From an uncultured Verrucomicrobia subdivision 3 bacterium (lineage in GTDB: Bacteria; Verrucomicrobiota; Verrucomicrobiae; Limisphaerales; UBA11358), in assembly GCA_903921455.1 (NCBI GenBank), contig CAIXPZ010000243.1:1-47100 (forward strand): 47,100 bases of DNA, given 5' to 3'. The translations under genes were made by a program, and so were the position numbers. Positions 1 to 7,113 of this stretch are shown piece by piece (the first letter of the stretch is position 1; every line of letters starts with the position of its first letter). The notes under the pieces are model-generated. The model did not search any database and had not been told where the DNA came from. It worked only from the letters and a program-made list of their open reading frames with translations.

Positions 1-1251
1 GAAAGCACGGCGGCCATCAAGACCAAACCGGCGGAGATCGCCTGTGAAATTGACATGCTGCGCTCGCTCAAAAAAACCGGCATCCGCACGCCCGACGGCG
101 ACAGCGGCTTCTGGGTGATGGAGCAAAAGGCCGGCAACGTAAACTGGCAAGATGTGAATTCGCTCGTCCGCCCCGGGGTCCTGCGGATGTTCACCTACCA
201 ATTGATTTCGCGCGGCGCGAACGCCATCCTGTTTTTCCGCTGGCGCCAGCCGCGTTACGGCACGGAACAATTTCACGGGGCCGTCCTGCCGCACAACCTC
301 GACACCGGCAGCCGCCGGGTTTATGACGAAATCGCGCACATCGGCGAGGAACTCAAGGTGCTGGCGCCCGCGCTCAAGGACACCAAGGTTTCGGCCGAGG
401 TCTGCATTCTTTACTCGCACGACAACGAGTGGCTGCTGTCGCAGCCGAACCAGCCGAACAAGGGCTTCAACCTGCGCGAGCACATCCAACTCATCTACAA
501 TTCGCTCCACGAACGCAACATCCTCGTGGACTTTGCGCGGCCGAACGAGGATCTGTCGAAATACAAAATCGTCTTTGCGCCGTCGCTGCACCTGCTTTCC
601 GGCGGCGAGGCCGACCGGCTGAAACTGTTCGTCCAGAACGGCGGCACGCTCATCAGCACGTTCAACACCGGGCTGGTGGATGAAAACAACATCGTTCCCG
701 ACACCGGCTTCCCGCATGACCTGACGGATCTGTTCGGCCTCGAAGTGCAGGAATTCGACATGCTGCCGGCGACCGAGGACAATCTGCTCACTTTCAAAGG
801 CGCGTTTCAAACGAGCCATATGCACCCGGCGCGGATCTGGTGCGACCTCATCCAGCCCAAGGGCTGCCAGATACTCGCGACCTTCGGCAAGGATTTTTAC
901 GCCGGCAAGCCCGCCATCACGATGAACACCTTCGGCCTGGGCAAGGCGATCTACATCGGCACCCAGAGCCACCAGCATTTTTATCATGACCTCGTCGCGT
1001 GGCTGCGCCAGATGAGCGGCTTATTCCCGCTGTTGAAAGTGCCGGAGAACATCGAAGTTTCGATGCGCGAAAAAGAAGGCGCGCGCGTCTATTTCCTGCT
1101 CAACCACCAGAACTCCCAGGTGCGCATCCAGTTCTATAAGCCGATGCACGACTTCCTCACCGGCCAGAATATTGTCGGCAACTACGACCTTCCGCCGCAC
1201 GGCGTGCTGGTCATTGACGAACATCCCGAGGCAGCCAAGTCCGCGAGTTGA
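1..1251 (+). CDS. GH42-type beta-galactosidase, C-terminal part (5' end outside window)
   Basis: The frame is open from base 1, so this is the 3' part of a longer gene; about 416 residues are visible. The motif FWVMEQ followed by NVNW near residues 38-46 matches the segment of glycoside hydrolase family 42 enzymes that carries the catalytic nucleophile; the Glu codon is at 121-123. Downstream come the end of the barrel, a flavodoxin-like trimerisation domain (about residues 130-320, with the VFAPSLHLLSGGEADRL stretch) and a small C-terminal beta domain. Family members hydrolyse terminal beta-galactosides; the acid/base Glu would lie in the missing N-terminal part. The exact substrate cannot be read from this fragment. 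The gene ends 16 bases before the 3' end of the oppositely oriented tRNA-Val gene. Confidence 0.85.
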   Translation, partial: ESTAAIKTKPAEIACEIDMLRSLKKTGIRTPDGDSGFWVMEQKAGNVNWQDVNSLVRPGVLRMFTYQLISRGANAILFFRWRQPRYGTEQFHGAVLPHNLDTGSRRVYDEIAHIGEELKVLAPALKDTKVSAEVCILYSHDNEWLLSQPNQPNKGFNLREHIQLIYNSLHERNILVDFARPNEDLSKYKIVFAPSLHLLSGGEADRLKLFVQNGGTLISTFNTGLVDENNIVPDTGFPHDLTDLFGLEVQEFDMLPATEDNLLTFKGAFQTSHMHPARIWCDLIQPKGCQILATFGKDFYAGKPAITMNTFGLGKAIYIGTQSHQHFYHDLVAWLRQMSGLFPLLKVPENIEVSMREKEGARVYFLLNHQNSQVRIQFYKPMHDFLTGQNIVGNYDLPPHGVLVIDEHPEAAKSAS

Positions 1252-1267
1252 AAGCAGAATGAAAGAA

Positions 1268-1342
1268 TGGTGGGCACTGAGGGATTCGAACCCCCGACCT
1301 TCTCCGTGTAAAGGAGCAGCGCTACCACTGCGCCAAGCGCCC
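1268..1342 (-). tRNA. tRNA-Val (anticodon TAC)
   Basis: Read on the minus strand, 75 nt fold into a cloverleaf: 7-bp acceptor stem GGGCGCT/AGTGCCC with one G-T pair, D stem GCGC/GCGC, anticodon loop TTTACAC and a T arm with TTCGAAT. The discriminator base is A and the 3' CCA is encoded (plus-strand TGG at 1268-1270). The anticodon TAC reads GUA and related Val codons. The first anticodon-stem pair is G-A, a mild irregularity. It lies 24 bases downstream of the tRNA-Met gene on the same strand, so the two are probably one transcript. Confidence 0.93.
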
Positions 1343-1366
1343 GACCTTGAAATGAAAAAAGAAAAG

Positions 1367-1443
1367 TGGTGCCAGCGAGTGGAATCGAACCACTGACCTC
1401 GGGCTTATGAGTCCCACGCTCTAACCAACTGAGCTACGCTGGC
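1367..1443 (-). tRNA. tRNA-Met (anticodon CAT)
   Basis: A 77-nt minus-strand cloverleaf: acceptor stem GCCAGCG/CGCTGGC, D arm GCTC...GAGC, anticodon loop CTCATAA, T loop TTCGATT, encoded CCA (plus-strand TGG at 1367-1369). The perfect first acceptor pair (G-C) argues against an initiator tRNA. A CAT anticodon can also belong to tRNA-Ile2, whose C is modified to lysidine; the sequence looks more like an elongator Met tRNA, but this was judged by eye. The last anticodon-stem pair is A-G. Confidence 0.9.
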
Positions 1444-1513
1444 AACCAAACGGCCGATCATTTTGCGGACATTTTGCCTTCTGTCAAACCGGGAATTTCG
1501 CCAGGCTTCCCCC

Positions 1514-2065
1514 GTGACCAAGCTTCCGCGCACTTTTTACGACCGCGACACCGTGCTCGTCGCACAAGAGCTGCTCGGAAAATGGCTCGTCCATAAGCAT
1601 CGGGGCGTCGAGCGCATCGGTAAAATTGTCGAGGTCGAGGCCTATCTCGGCGAACACGATCTCGCGGCCCATTCCGCCAAAGGCCTGACCAAACGCACCA
1701 AGACCATGTTCGGCCCGCCCGGATTTGCCTACGTTTATTTGATCTACGGCGTGCATCACTGCATGAATGTCGTGACCGAACCCGCCGGCCATGCGTCCGC
1801 CGTTCTGCTGCGCGCCCTGGAGCCGGTGAAAAGCCTGACGGGACGCACGCAGGGGCCGGGACTGCTCTGTCGCGCGATGCAAATCGACCGTCGCCTGAAC
1901 GCACACGATTTATTGAGCGACACCTTGTTTATCGCCGAGCCGGACGCCGGCGAAACCTTTGCCGTCGTCAAGCGCCCGCGCATCGGCGTGGATTACGCGA
2001 AGCATTGGGCCAAACGCCGGCTGCGGTTTTACATCAAGGGCAACGCCTTCGTCTCGCGGCCTTAA
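1514..2065 (+). CDS. mpg: DNA-3-methyladenine glycosylase (AAG/MPG family)
   Basis: A 183-residue protein of the alkyladenine DNA glycosylase family, which removes alkylated purines in base excision repair. Family motifs: [10 protein letters not shown] near the N-terminus, the catalytic region [14 protein letters not shown] (general-base Glu), [16 protein letters not shown] and [12 protein letters not shown]. The length is normal for the bacterial enzymes (about 180-200). I chose the GTG at 1514 because family members start shortly before LPR; an in-frame TTG at 1463, only 20 bases from the tRNA gene, would add 17 residues with no family resemblance. Its stop codon overlaps that of the convergent clpP gene in a shared TTAA. 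Confidence 0.9.
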   Translation: MTKLPRTFYDRDTVLVAQELLGKWLVHKHRGVERIGKIVEVEAYLGEHDLAAHSAKGLTKRTKTMFGPPGFAYVYLIYGVHHCMNVVTEPAGHASAVLLRALEPVKSLTGRTQGPGLLCRAMQIDRRLNAHDLLSDTLFIAEPDAGETFAVVKRPRIGVDYAKHWAKRRLRFYIKGNAFVSRP

Positions 2066-2682
2066 ACTTTTTCGCCGCCGGGAATCTCCTTGCGCGACTG
2101 CACGACCAGATCCACCAGCCCGTATTTCTTCGCTTCCTCGGCGCTCATGAAATTATCGCGATCGCAATCCTTCTCCACCTGCGCGACCGTCTGGCCCGTG
2201 TGTTTGGAGAGGATTCCATTCAGCGTGTTTTTCAGCTTGAGCATGTGCTTCACGCGGATTTCGACATCGCTGGCCTGACCTTCGGCCCCGCCGAGCACCT
2301 GATGGATCATGATGTTGGAATTGGGCAGCGCGAACCGCTTGCCCTTCGTGCCCGCGCACAGCAGCACCGCGCCCATGCTGGCCGCCTGCCCGATGCAATA
2401 GGTGTTAATGTCGCACGTCATGTATTGCATGGTGTCGTAGATGGCCAGCCCCGCCGAGACGCTGCCGCCGGGCGAATTGATGTAGAAATGAACATCCTTC
2501 TTCGGGTCGGTCATCTGCAGAAACAGCAACTGCGCGACAATGACATTGGCGATCCCATCATCCACCGGCGTGCCGAGAAAAATGATGCGGTCAACCAGCA
2601 GCCGCGAAAAAATGTCAAACTGGCGCTCGCCGCGGGCCGTCTGCTCGATGACGGTGGGATACGGAATAATCGAATTTTTCAT
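2062..2682 (-). CDS. clpP: ATP-dependent Clp protease proteolytic subunit
   Basis: A 206-residue serine peptidase subunit that forms the double-heptamer chamber of the ClpAP/ClpXP proteases in the cytoplasm. The catalytic triad is visible at family spacing: Ser102 in GQAASMGA, His127 in NIMIHQ and Asp176 in [20 protein letters not shown] (oxyanion-hole region) and the handle helix with [11 protein letters not shown] are present. ATG at 2682 is preferred over an in-frame TTG at 2688 because it gives the usual short N-terminus; no Shine-Dalgarno sequence precedes it. No clpX or trigger-factor gene lies next to it here. A decayed copy of its start and upstream region sits at 5574-5676. Confidence 0.96.
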   Translation of the reverse strand: MKNSIIPYPTVIEQTARGERQFDIFSRLLVDRIIFLGTPVDDGIANVIVAQLLFLQMTDPKKDVHFYINSPGGSVSAGLAIYDTMQYMTCDINTYCIGQAASMGAVLLCAGTKGKRFALPNSNIMIHQVLGGAEGQASDVEIRVKHMLKLKNTLNGILSKHTGQTVAQVEKDCDRDNFMSAEEAKKYGLVDLVVQSRKEIPGGEKV

Positions 2683-2818
2683 GGGCAAATAACTACTTCA
2701 TTTTTGCCGCAAGTAAAGGCGGGAAGTTTTGCGCACAAAGATCAACTCGGCGACATCTGCGCCACCCGCCTTATGAGTGGCAGCCATCCGCCGAAAATGG
2801 AAATCTCCGGTGCGTTCG

Positions 2819-2941
2819 TGAAGTTGACGCGCAATGCGGCGAAAGGTTTTTGCATCGGAAACGAGAGCCCGGTTCATCCGATAGTTGCAACCTGCCGGGC
2901 AAAAAACCGATCCCAAACAGCTAAAGCTGTTTGGGATCGGT
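2819..2941. repeat. Direct repeat R1, 3' flank of A1
   Basis: About 120 bases, including the terminator of the A1 gene, align with 3917-4045, the matching flank of the paralogue A2. Shared blocks include CATCGGAAAC, CCGGTTCATCC and the terminator stem CCGATCCCAAA, with small indels between them. The flank was evidently copied together with the gene or by gene conversion. Confidence 0.8.
2906..2941 (-). terminator. Intrinsic terminator of A1 (T1), perfect 17-bp inverted repeat
   Basis: ACCGATCCCAAACAGCT at 2906-2922 pairs perfectly with 2925-2941, leaving a two-base centre. On the minus strand it starts 20 bases after the A1 stop codon and is followed by TTTTTTG, as expected of a Rho-independent terminator. 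The stem sequence recurs at T2 and, with changes, at T3 and T4. Confidence 0.9.
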
Positions 2942-2960
2942 AAGAAACTACTTGCCAGAA

Positions 2961-3644
2961 TTAAAGTTGATTCAACTTGCCGCTGCCAATGGCGGAGGCG
3001 CTGCCGTAAATCGGCAGGAAATCCGATTTTCCGGTTGTGGAATTCGGGGTGATTTCACACTGGCCGCTCAGGTCGGTAGCCTGGGCATTAACATTAATGG
3101 TGACTGTGGTGTTGCCCTTGTTCGAGCTCTGACTTCCTTTTGCGCTATAGACGCCGCCGACTTCGAACCAGTTGGCGGAAGCTTCCTGGCTCAAGACCTG
3201 ATCAAAACCAAACTCCGTGGACGGACTGTCATAAAACGCGATGCCAACAGTGCCATTGCTGGTTGCGGAACCGCCATTATTACCGGGTTTGCTGGTGGAA
3301 ATAAACTCGCGGTTATCAATCGTCAAAACGGATTCCGCCGTAAGATCGACCCCCAGCGTTTTGGTTTTTGTGTTGTAAACAAAAACATCCCCGTTGGCGA
3401 CGGAGTTTTGAACTCCAACCACCAAAGTAAGATCCTTGGTGCTAGCATAGAGCGCCGACAAAATTTGCTTGTTGGTTACGGTCGCTTTTTTCAGCTTGCC
3501 GTTACTAGCATAGACAACCGTCAATTTGATATTGACGTTGGCGTAAAGACCATTGTTCAACACGATGCCAGCTTGGGCAACAGGCGCGAAACTCATCAGC
3601 CCAGCGGCCAATGCGCAGCCCGTAATAATTTTAGTGAATTTCAT
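2961..3644 (-). CDS. Exported protein of family A, copy A1
   Basis: A 227-residue protein of unknown function. MKFTKIITGCALAAGLMSFA followed by PVAQA|G is a clear signal peptide (positive n-region, hydrophobic core, AQA cleavage site near residue 24), so it is probably released into the periplasm or beyond. The mature part is rich in Asn, Ser, Thr and Val, has no Cys pair or catalytic motif that I recognise, and shares with A2 and A3 the pattern GKLKKATVTNKQIL, GDVFVY, FGFDQ and a C-terminal GSG motif. I chose the ATG at 3644 because it starts the signal peptide; the frame is open 35 codons further upstream. A TTGACA promoter and its own terminator flank it. It could be a structural or extracellular-matrix protein, but nothing proves that. 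Confidence 0.8.
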   Translation of the reverse strand: MKFTKIITGCALAAGLMSFAPVAQAGIVLNNGLYANVNIKLTVVYASNGKLKKATVTNKQILSALYASTKDLTLVVGVQNSVANGDVFVYNTKTKTLGVDLTAESVLTIDNREFISTSKPGNNGGSATSNGTVGIAFYDSPSTEFGFDQVLSQEASANWFEVGGVYSAKGSQSSNKGNTTVTINVNAQATDLSGQCEITPNSTTGKSDFLPIYGSASAIGSGKLNQL

Positions 3645-4007
3645 AGTTTTTTTGATGTTTACCTGTTTGCTTGTGTTTTGTTTTGGCCCGTTTGCCCGAC
3701 GCCAGTCGGAACCCAAACCAGCCATTAGTTTACTTTTATTAAATGTCACTTACTGTGTCAATATCTTATTTTTTAATCCATTGCATTAATCATCGAAGCC
3801 GATCAAGGGGGCACCTTTCATCTCGCGCTTTAACAAACGACGCTCCCGGCCATGCTACGCCGGAGGAACCGTGGGAATAGACCAGTAAAAATAACGCCCC
3901 TCTGCCGGGTAGATTATTGAAGCTGCCGGCGAACGCGGTAAGGGGTGTTTACATCGGAAACAAGCGCCGGTTCATCCATTATTTGCAAACTGTCAGGCAA
4001 AATAAAA
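3645..4007. other. Intergenic region between A2 and A1
   Basis: No coding region is supported in these 363 bases. On the minus strand they hold the C/A-rich leader of A1 (next to its ATG), the A1 promoter at 3733-3761 and, at the A2 side, most of repeat R2 (3917-4045). The stretch 3775-3916 shows no structure that I can name. Confidence 0.7.
3733..3761 (-). promoter_or_regulatory. Putative sigma-70-like promoter of A1
   Basis: On the minus strand TTGACA (3761-3756) is followed after 17 bases by TAAAAG (3738-3733). The -10 is weak, but the same arrangement (TTGACA, 17 bases, A-rich hexamer) precedes A2 and A3. The 5' leader down to the ATG at 3644 is rich in CAAAC-like blocks and poor in G. 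Confidence 0.6.
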
Positions 4008-4045
4008 AACCGATCCCAAACAGCTCGCGCCGCTTGGGATCGGTT
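3917..4045. repeat. Direct repeat R2, 3' flank of A2
   Basis: The second copy of the flank described at 2819-2941, in the same orientation relative to its gene. Similarity runs from the TGAAG block near the left end through the terminator stem. It diverges where R1 continues towards clpP. Confidence 0.8.
4008..4045 (-). terminator. Intrinsic terminator of A2 (T2)
   Basis: AACCGATCCCAA (4008-4019) pairs with TTGGGATCGGTT (4034-4045) around a 14-base GC-rich loop. On the minus strand it begins 21 bases after the A2 stop codon and is followed by TTTTTATTTTG. Confidence 0.88.
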
Positions 4046-4066
4046 GATTTGAAATCCAACTCGCAA

Positions 4067-4753
4067 TCAAGGAACCAAAGTAACCACCGGAGCCGTCACC
4101 GTGCCGCTGCCGCTGCCAGAAAGGCTGGCGGTTACGGGCAAGGTGTTGGCATCATCCAAATCAACGTCAAAACCCACACCGGCAAGCGCGTCAGCCTTTA
4201 GATTGGTCGTCTGGCTGGACTTGCCCTTTTTGTTCGGGGCCGTAAATGTCTCCGTATAGGCATAAACCCCACTAACTTCCATCCAGAAGGCCGAGGCATT
4301 CTGGCTCGCGATCTGATCAAATCCCTCACTGAATACCGGGTTGCTGTAAGCACTTACCGTGAGGGTGCCGGCGGAGGTGTATTTTTCCTTGTTTTTGTTA
4401 CCGGTGGAACTGCTAATAAGGTCGCTGCCGTCCACGAACACATAACCGCCGGTGGTAAGATCCTCGACCACACTGTTTTTGTTGATGACATACACATCGC
4501 CGGTGCCGGCGCTACCAATGGAGATGGCCAGTTTGTCACCATTGGTAAAACCAAACGACTTCAAGAACGTCTTGGAATTGACGCTGGCCTGCTTGAGCTT
4601 GCCGGTCTTGGAATCAAGGTAGGTAACGACCGCCTTGACATTCAACGGGGTAAACAGGGTATTTTCAATGACCACGCCAGCTTGAGTTTGCGTTGCGACA
4701 GTCGCCAGCCCGGCGGCGAGCGCGCAACTGAGAATGATTTTGTTCAGTTTCAT
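4067..4753 (-). CDS. Exported protein of family A, copy A2
   Basis: A 228-residue paralogue of A1 and A3. MKLNKIILSCALAAGLATVA with TQTQA|G is a signal peptide with a cleavage site near residue 25. The mature chain shows the family pattern: TGKLKQASVNSKTFL, GDVYVINK, GGYVFVDGSDLISS, EGFDQIASQNASAFW, GVYAY and SGSGSGTV near the end. The region EGFDQIxSQxASAxWxEVxGVY is the best conserved between A1 and A2. No enzyme motif is seen. The ATG at 4753 starts the signal peptide; no Shine-Dalgarno sequence precedes it, but the leader is CAA-rich. Its own promoter (4804-4832) and terminator (T2) make it a single-gene unit. Confidence 0.8.
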   Translation of the reverse strand: MKLNKIILSCALAAGLATVATQTQAGVVIENTLFTPLNVKAVVTYLDSKTGKLKQASVNSKTFLKSFGFTNGDKLAISIGSAGTGDVYVINKNSVVEDLTTGGYVFVDGSDLISSSTGNKNKEKYTSAGTLTVSAYSNPVFSEGFDQIASQNASAFWMEVSGVYAYTETFTAPNKKGKSSQTTNLKADALAGVGFDVDLDDANTLPVTASLSGSGSGTVTAPVVTLVP

Positions 4754-4803
4754 TGGATTATATTTTTGTTTGTTGTTTGTTTTGCTTGAGACTTAATGTT
4801 CCT

Positions 4804-4832
4804 GATTTTCAACGGGTTTGCTCTTTTGTCAA
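4804..4832 (-). promoter_or_regulatory. Putative promoter of A2
   Basis: On the minus strand TTGACA (4832-4827), 17 bases, then AAAATC (4809-4804). The -35 is perfect; the -10 is poor, and the case rests on the same layout at A1 and A3. It lies in the 154-base gap between B1 and A2. Confidence 0.5.
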
Positions 4833-4907
4833 CTGGCATTTGGAAAATGAATCCAGGGCCATGTTTTGATAAACAACCTGAACCATCCCGGCCCGCCCGT
4901 GACAACA

Positions 4908-5468
4908 TTATTGGCCCTGCTGCTTGGCCGCGCGAATTTCGGACATGGAGGGCAGCGACAGGAATTCGATGGCGTCCTGCAACGCTTTCTTCTCGTCGGG
5001 GTCGGTCGTGTTGGCCGCCGCTTCCTTCAACACCGGAACCGCATCGTGACCGCCGAACTGAATGGCCGCCTCCACCGCCGCCGACCGGACTTGTTTATCG
5101 GGATTCGCCAGCTCGGTCAGGATGGCTTTGAGCGATTGCGGGTCGTCATTGGCCTGCAATTCCTGAAGCCTGTCTATGGTAGCCTGCACAGCGGCGGCGT
5201 GCACCGCATTGGTATCCGCCACTTCCGCCACGACAGGAGCTGGATTGGTGGCGACGGGCGGCACGGCGACCGGAACCGTCAGGACTTTGGCAGGAGCGGG
5301 CGGAACCGGGCGGGTGGCGACCACCGGATTGCTGACCGGTGCCGTTGGCGTAGGGGTGGCGACCGGCGCCTCGGTCAACACCGGAGCCGGCTGACGTTTT
5401 AACAAAAAGATACCAGCAATCACCACCAAGCCAGCCAGCAGAACGACAATGACAATTTTAGGTCTCAT
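4908..5468 (-). CDS. Membrane-anchored HEAT-like protein of family B, copy B1
   Basis: A 186-residue protein of unknown function. MRPK is followed by a hydrophobic segment (about residues 5-23) without an evident cleavage site, so it is probably a membrane anchor with the rest in the periplasm. Residues 26-90 form a linker rich in Pro, Ala, Val and Thr. The C-terminal half (about 92-180) is helical and resembles HEAT/armadillo repeats: QATIDRLQELQANDDPQSLK, ILTELANPDKQVRSAAVEA, HDAVPVLKEAA. Such repeats usually bind other proteins. It is a clear paralogue of B2. Its ATG (5468) lies 13 bases beyond the U-tract of the hairpin T3, which leaves no room for a normal promoter between them. Confidence 0.8.
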   Translation of the reverse strand: MRPKIVIVVLLAGLVVIAGIFLLKRQPAPVLTEAPVATPTPTAPVSNPVVATRPVPPAPAKVLTVPVAVPPVATNPAPVVAEVADTNAVHAAAVQATIDRLQELQANDDPQSLKAILTELANPDKQVRSAAVEAAIQFGGHDAVPVLKEAAANTTDPDEKKALQDAIEFLSLPSMSEIRAAKQQGQ

Positions 5469-5493
5469 AGTTTCCAGACATCGTTAAATAAAA

Positions 5494-5532
5494 AACCGGT
5501 TCAAAACAGCTTAAAGCCATTTTGAACCGGTT
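5494..5532 (-). terminator. Hairpin with U-tract between B2 and B1 (T3)
   Basis: AACCGGTTCAAAA (5494-5506) pairs perfectly with TTTTGAACCGGTT (5520-5532); on the minus strand TTTTTATTTA follows. It has the form of a Rho-independent terminator of B2, yet it sits just upstream of the B1 start codon, so it may act as a partial terminator or attenuator within an A3-B2-B1 transcript. The stem resembles T1, T2 and T4. Confidence 0.82.
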
Positions 5533-5573
5533 GTGAGCGCTGTCAAAACTTATCAGTCAATCGACGTTAGGGC

Positions 5574-5676
5574 CGGCGACGGGGAGATACGGAATAATAG
5601 ATTTTTCATGGGTGGAACCGCTATATTTTTCCGCAAGCAACGGCGGGAAGGGCGCACATAACCCACTCGCCAACCC
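5574..5676 (-). pseudogene. Relic of the clpP 5' end and upstream region
   Basis: This stretch aligns, in the same orientation, with 2649-2755: the first codons of clpP, its start codon and about 70 bases upstream. Shared blocks include GATACGGAATAAT, ATTTTTCATGGG, CCGCAAG and CGGCGGGAAG. Read on the minus strand the relic starts with ATGAAAAAT, as clpP does, but a one-base deletion shortly after it breaks the frame. It is therefore not a gene, but it records a duplication that included the clpP start. It lies between the B2 stop codon and hairpin T3. Confidence 0.8.
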
Positions 5677-5701
5677 AATTGCTTCGGTAGCCAGACTATA
5701 G

Positions 5702-6295
5702 CTATGGCTGGCCGGTTCTTTGCTGCTGAGCGGCCAGCCTTTTCTGGGCCATCACTTCGGTGTAGGTGGGCAGCTTAAGGAATTCCACCGCGTCCAGCAG
5801 TTCCTGCTTCTCTTGAGGATTCGACGTCTGAGCAGCTAATTCCGCCAAAACGGGGATAGCTGCACGGTCTCGAAACTGGGTGGTGGCTTCGATGGCGGCA
5901 TGGCGGATGTCCCGGTTGGTATTGATCAACTCACCAAGTATTTCCCGCAGTGATTCAGCATCATAATTGGCCTGCAATTCTTCCAGACGATTAATCTTGG
6001 CTTGAACAGCAGCAGCTTCGGCGTTAACGGCCACGGCAGCAACCGGAGCCGTATTGGTGGGCTCACTCGGGGCAACCTCAATCTTAACGGGCGCGGGGGT
6101 GGCAACCGGTGCGACAACCGAAGGAGTAACCGGCTGGGGCAAAACCGTTGGACTGACCTTGGCGGGCGGAGCAACTGGGGCACTGGCAGCAGCAACCTCC
6201 GCTGGCGGACGACTGCCAGCAGGTTTTAGAAAATAAATTGCGGCCACCCCGGCCAAGCCAAGCAACAACACGGTGATGACAACTTTAGGTCTCAT
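5702..6295 (-). CDS. Membrane-anchored HEAT-like protein of family B, copy B2
   Basis: A 197-residue paralogue of B1: MRPK, one hydrophobic segment (about 5-23), a long Pro/Ala/Val linker to about residue 95, then a helical HEAT-like region (QAKINRLEELQANYDAESLR, ILGELINTNRDIRHAAIEA, AAIPVLAELAAQ) and a Gln-rich tail. The two B proteins differ most in the linker and the tail. It lies downstream of A3, separated by hairpin T4; only about 26 bases lie between the U-tract and its ATG, so it probably depends on read-through from A3. The function is unknown; anchoring plus a protein-binding repeat suggests an envelope scaffold or partner of the A proteins. Confidence 0.8.
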   Translation of the reverse strand: MRPKVVITVLLLGLAGVAAIYFLKPAGSRPPAEVAAASAPVAPPAKVSPTVLPQPVTPSVVAPVATPAPVKIEVAPSEPTNTAPVAAVAVNAEAAAVQAKINRLEELQANYDAESLREILGELINTNRDIRHAAIEATTQFRDRAAIPVLAELAAQTSNPQEKQELLDAVEFLKLPTYTEVMAQKRLAAQQQRTGQP

Positions 6296-6335
6296 TTTAG
6301 AAATTTTGTGGTGAGCGGTTGAAAAATAAAAGAAA

Positions 6336-6376
6336 AAACCGATCCAAAATAGCCCGGTGCTATCTTGGATCGGTTT
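6336..6376 (-). terminator. Hairpin with U-tract between A3 and B2 (T4)
   Basis: AAACCGATCCAA (6336-6347) pairs with TTGGATCGGTTT (6365-6376); an inner TAGC/GCTA helix lies beyond a 2x2 internal loop. On the minus strand TTTTTTCTTTTATTTTT surrounds its 3' side. It starts 24 bases after the A3 stop codon. Confidence 0.85.
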
Positions 6377-6400
6377 GAAACGTTAAGTCAGATTAATCTA

Positions 6401-7030
6401 TTAGTCTACAATCTTGCCACTGCCCGAAGCGGAAACGCTGCCGCTAGCGGGGAGGTAGTCGTAGTAGCTCTCACCATCGTAGCTAAACGTCTCGCCAGCC
6501 AGGCCATTGGCAGTCAACGAATAGTTGTAGTTGTAGTCATAATTTTTATTGTTATACTGGTAGTTATAGCTGTCAGAATACACACCGTAAAGGTTGAGCG
6601 CATCATAGCCGTAGTCAGTATAGTTGTAGAAATAAAAGTCGGAATAGCCTTTGTAGGTGTATTTTTGGGTATTCTTCGTTTCGTTATAGGTGGAAACGTA
6701 GTCATTCAGTGTGACATCCACATATCCACCTTCCGTCAGATCGTAATCAACAAACCAATCCTTGCCATCCTTGTAGATCACGTAAACATCCTGCCCCGGC
6801 CCCATGGCCAATTTAGCACCTTTGAAATCTTCACCGGAAGCGGTCAAGATGTCCTTGTTGCTAAAGCTCATCTTTTTATATTTGCCGTTATCCACGTAGG
6901 TAACAGTCGCCTTCGCGTTGAAGGCAGAGTAAAGTGAGTTACCAATCACAGTGCCGGCCTGGGACTGAGCTGCGAAAGCCATCAGCCCGGCGGCCAATGC
7001 GCAACCCGTAATGATTTTATTGAGTTTCAT
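6401..7030 (-). CDS. Exported protein of family A, copy A3, Tyr/Asn-rich
   Basis: A 209-residue paralogue of A1 and A2. MKLNKIITGCALAAGLMAFA with AQSQA|G is a signal peptide. Family features: NGKYKKMSFSNKDIL, GQDVYVIYKDG, GGYVDVT, a GVY motif and SGSGKIVD at the end. Unlike its relatives, the region from about residue 120 to 190 is dominated by Tyr, Asn and Asp, with runs such as NYQYNNKNYDYNYNYS. Such composition suggests a disordered or aggregating, matrix-like segment, but that is inference. The ATG at 7030 is preceded at 7 bases by AAGGA, the clearest Shine-Dalgarno sequence of the array, and by the best promoter. It is first in the presumed A3-B2-B1 transcript. Confidence 0.8.
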   Translation of the reverse strand: MKLNKIITGCALAAGLMAFAAQSQAGTVIGNSLYSAFNAKATVTYVDNGKYKKMSFSNKDILTASGEDFKGAKLAMGPGQDVYVIYKDGKDWFVDYDLTEGGYVDVTLNDYVSTYNETKNTQKYTYKGYSDFYFYNYTDYGYDALNLYGVYSDSYNYQYNNKNYDYNYNYSLTANGLAGETFSYDGESYYDYLPASGSVSASGSGKIVD

Positions 7031-7113
7031 AGTTTTCCTTGTTTGTTGTTTTTCTTGTTTTTTTCCCGTTGGTTTTCGTATCCATTTCAGCTTAAACACT
7101 GAACGTGAAACGA

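Noticed and set aside
2698..2916. Short minus-strand frame between A1 and clpP
   Set aside because: It covers the duplicated flank and the clpP upstream region; the related copies at 3917 and 5574 do not keep the frame.
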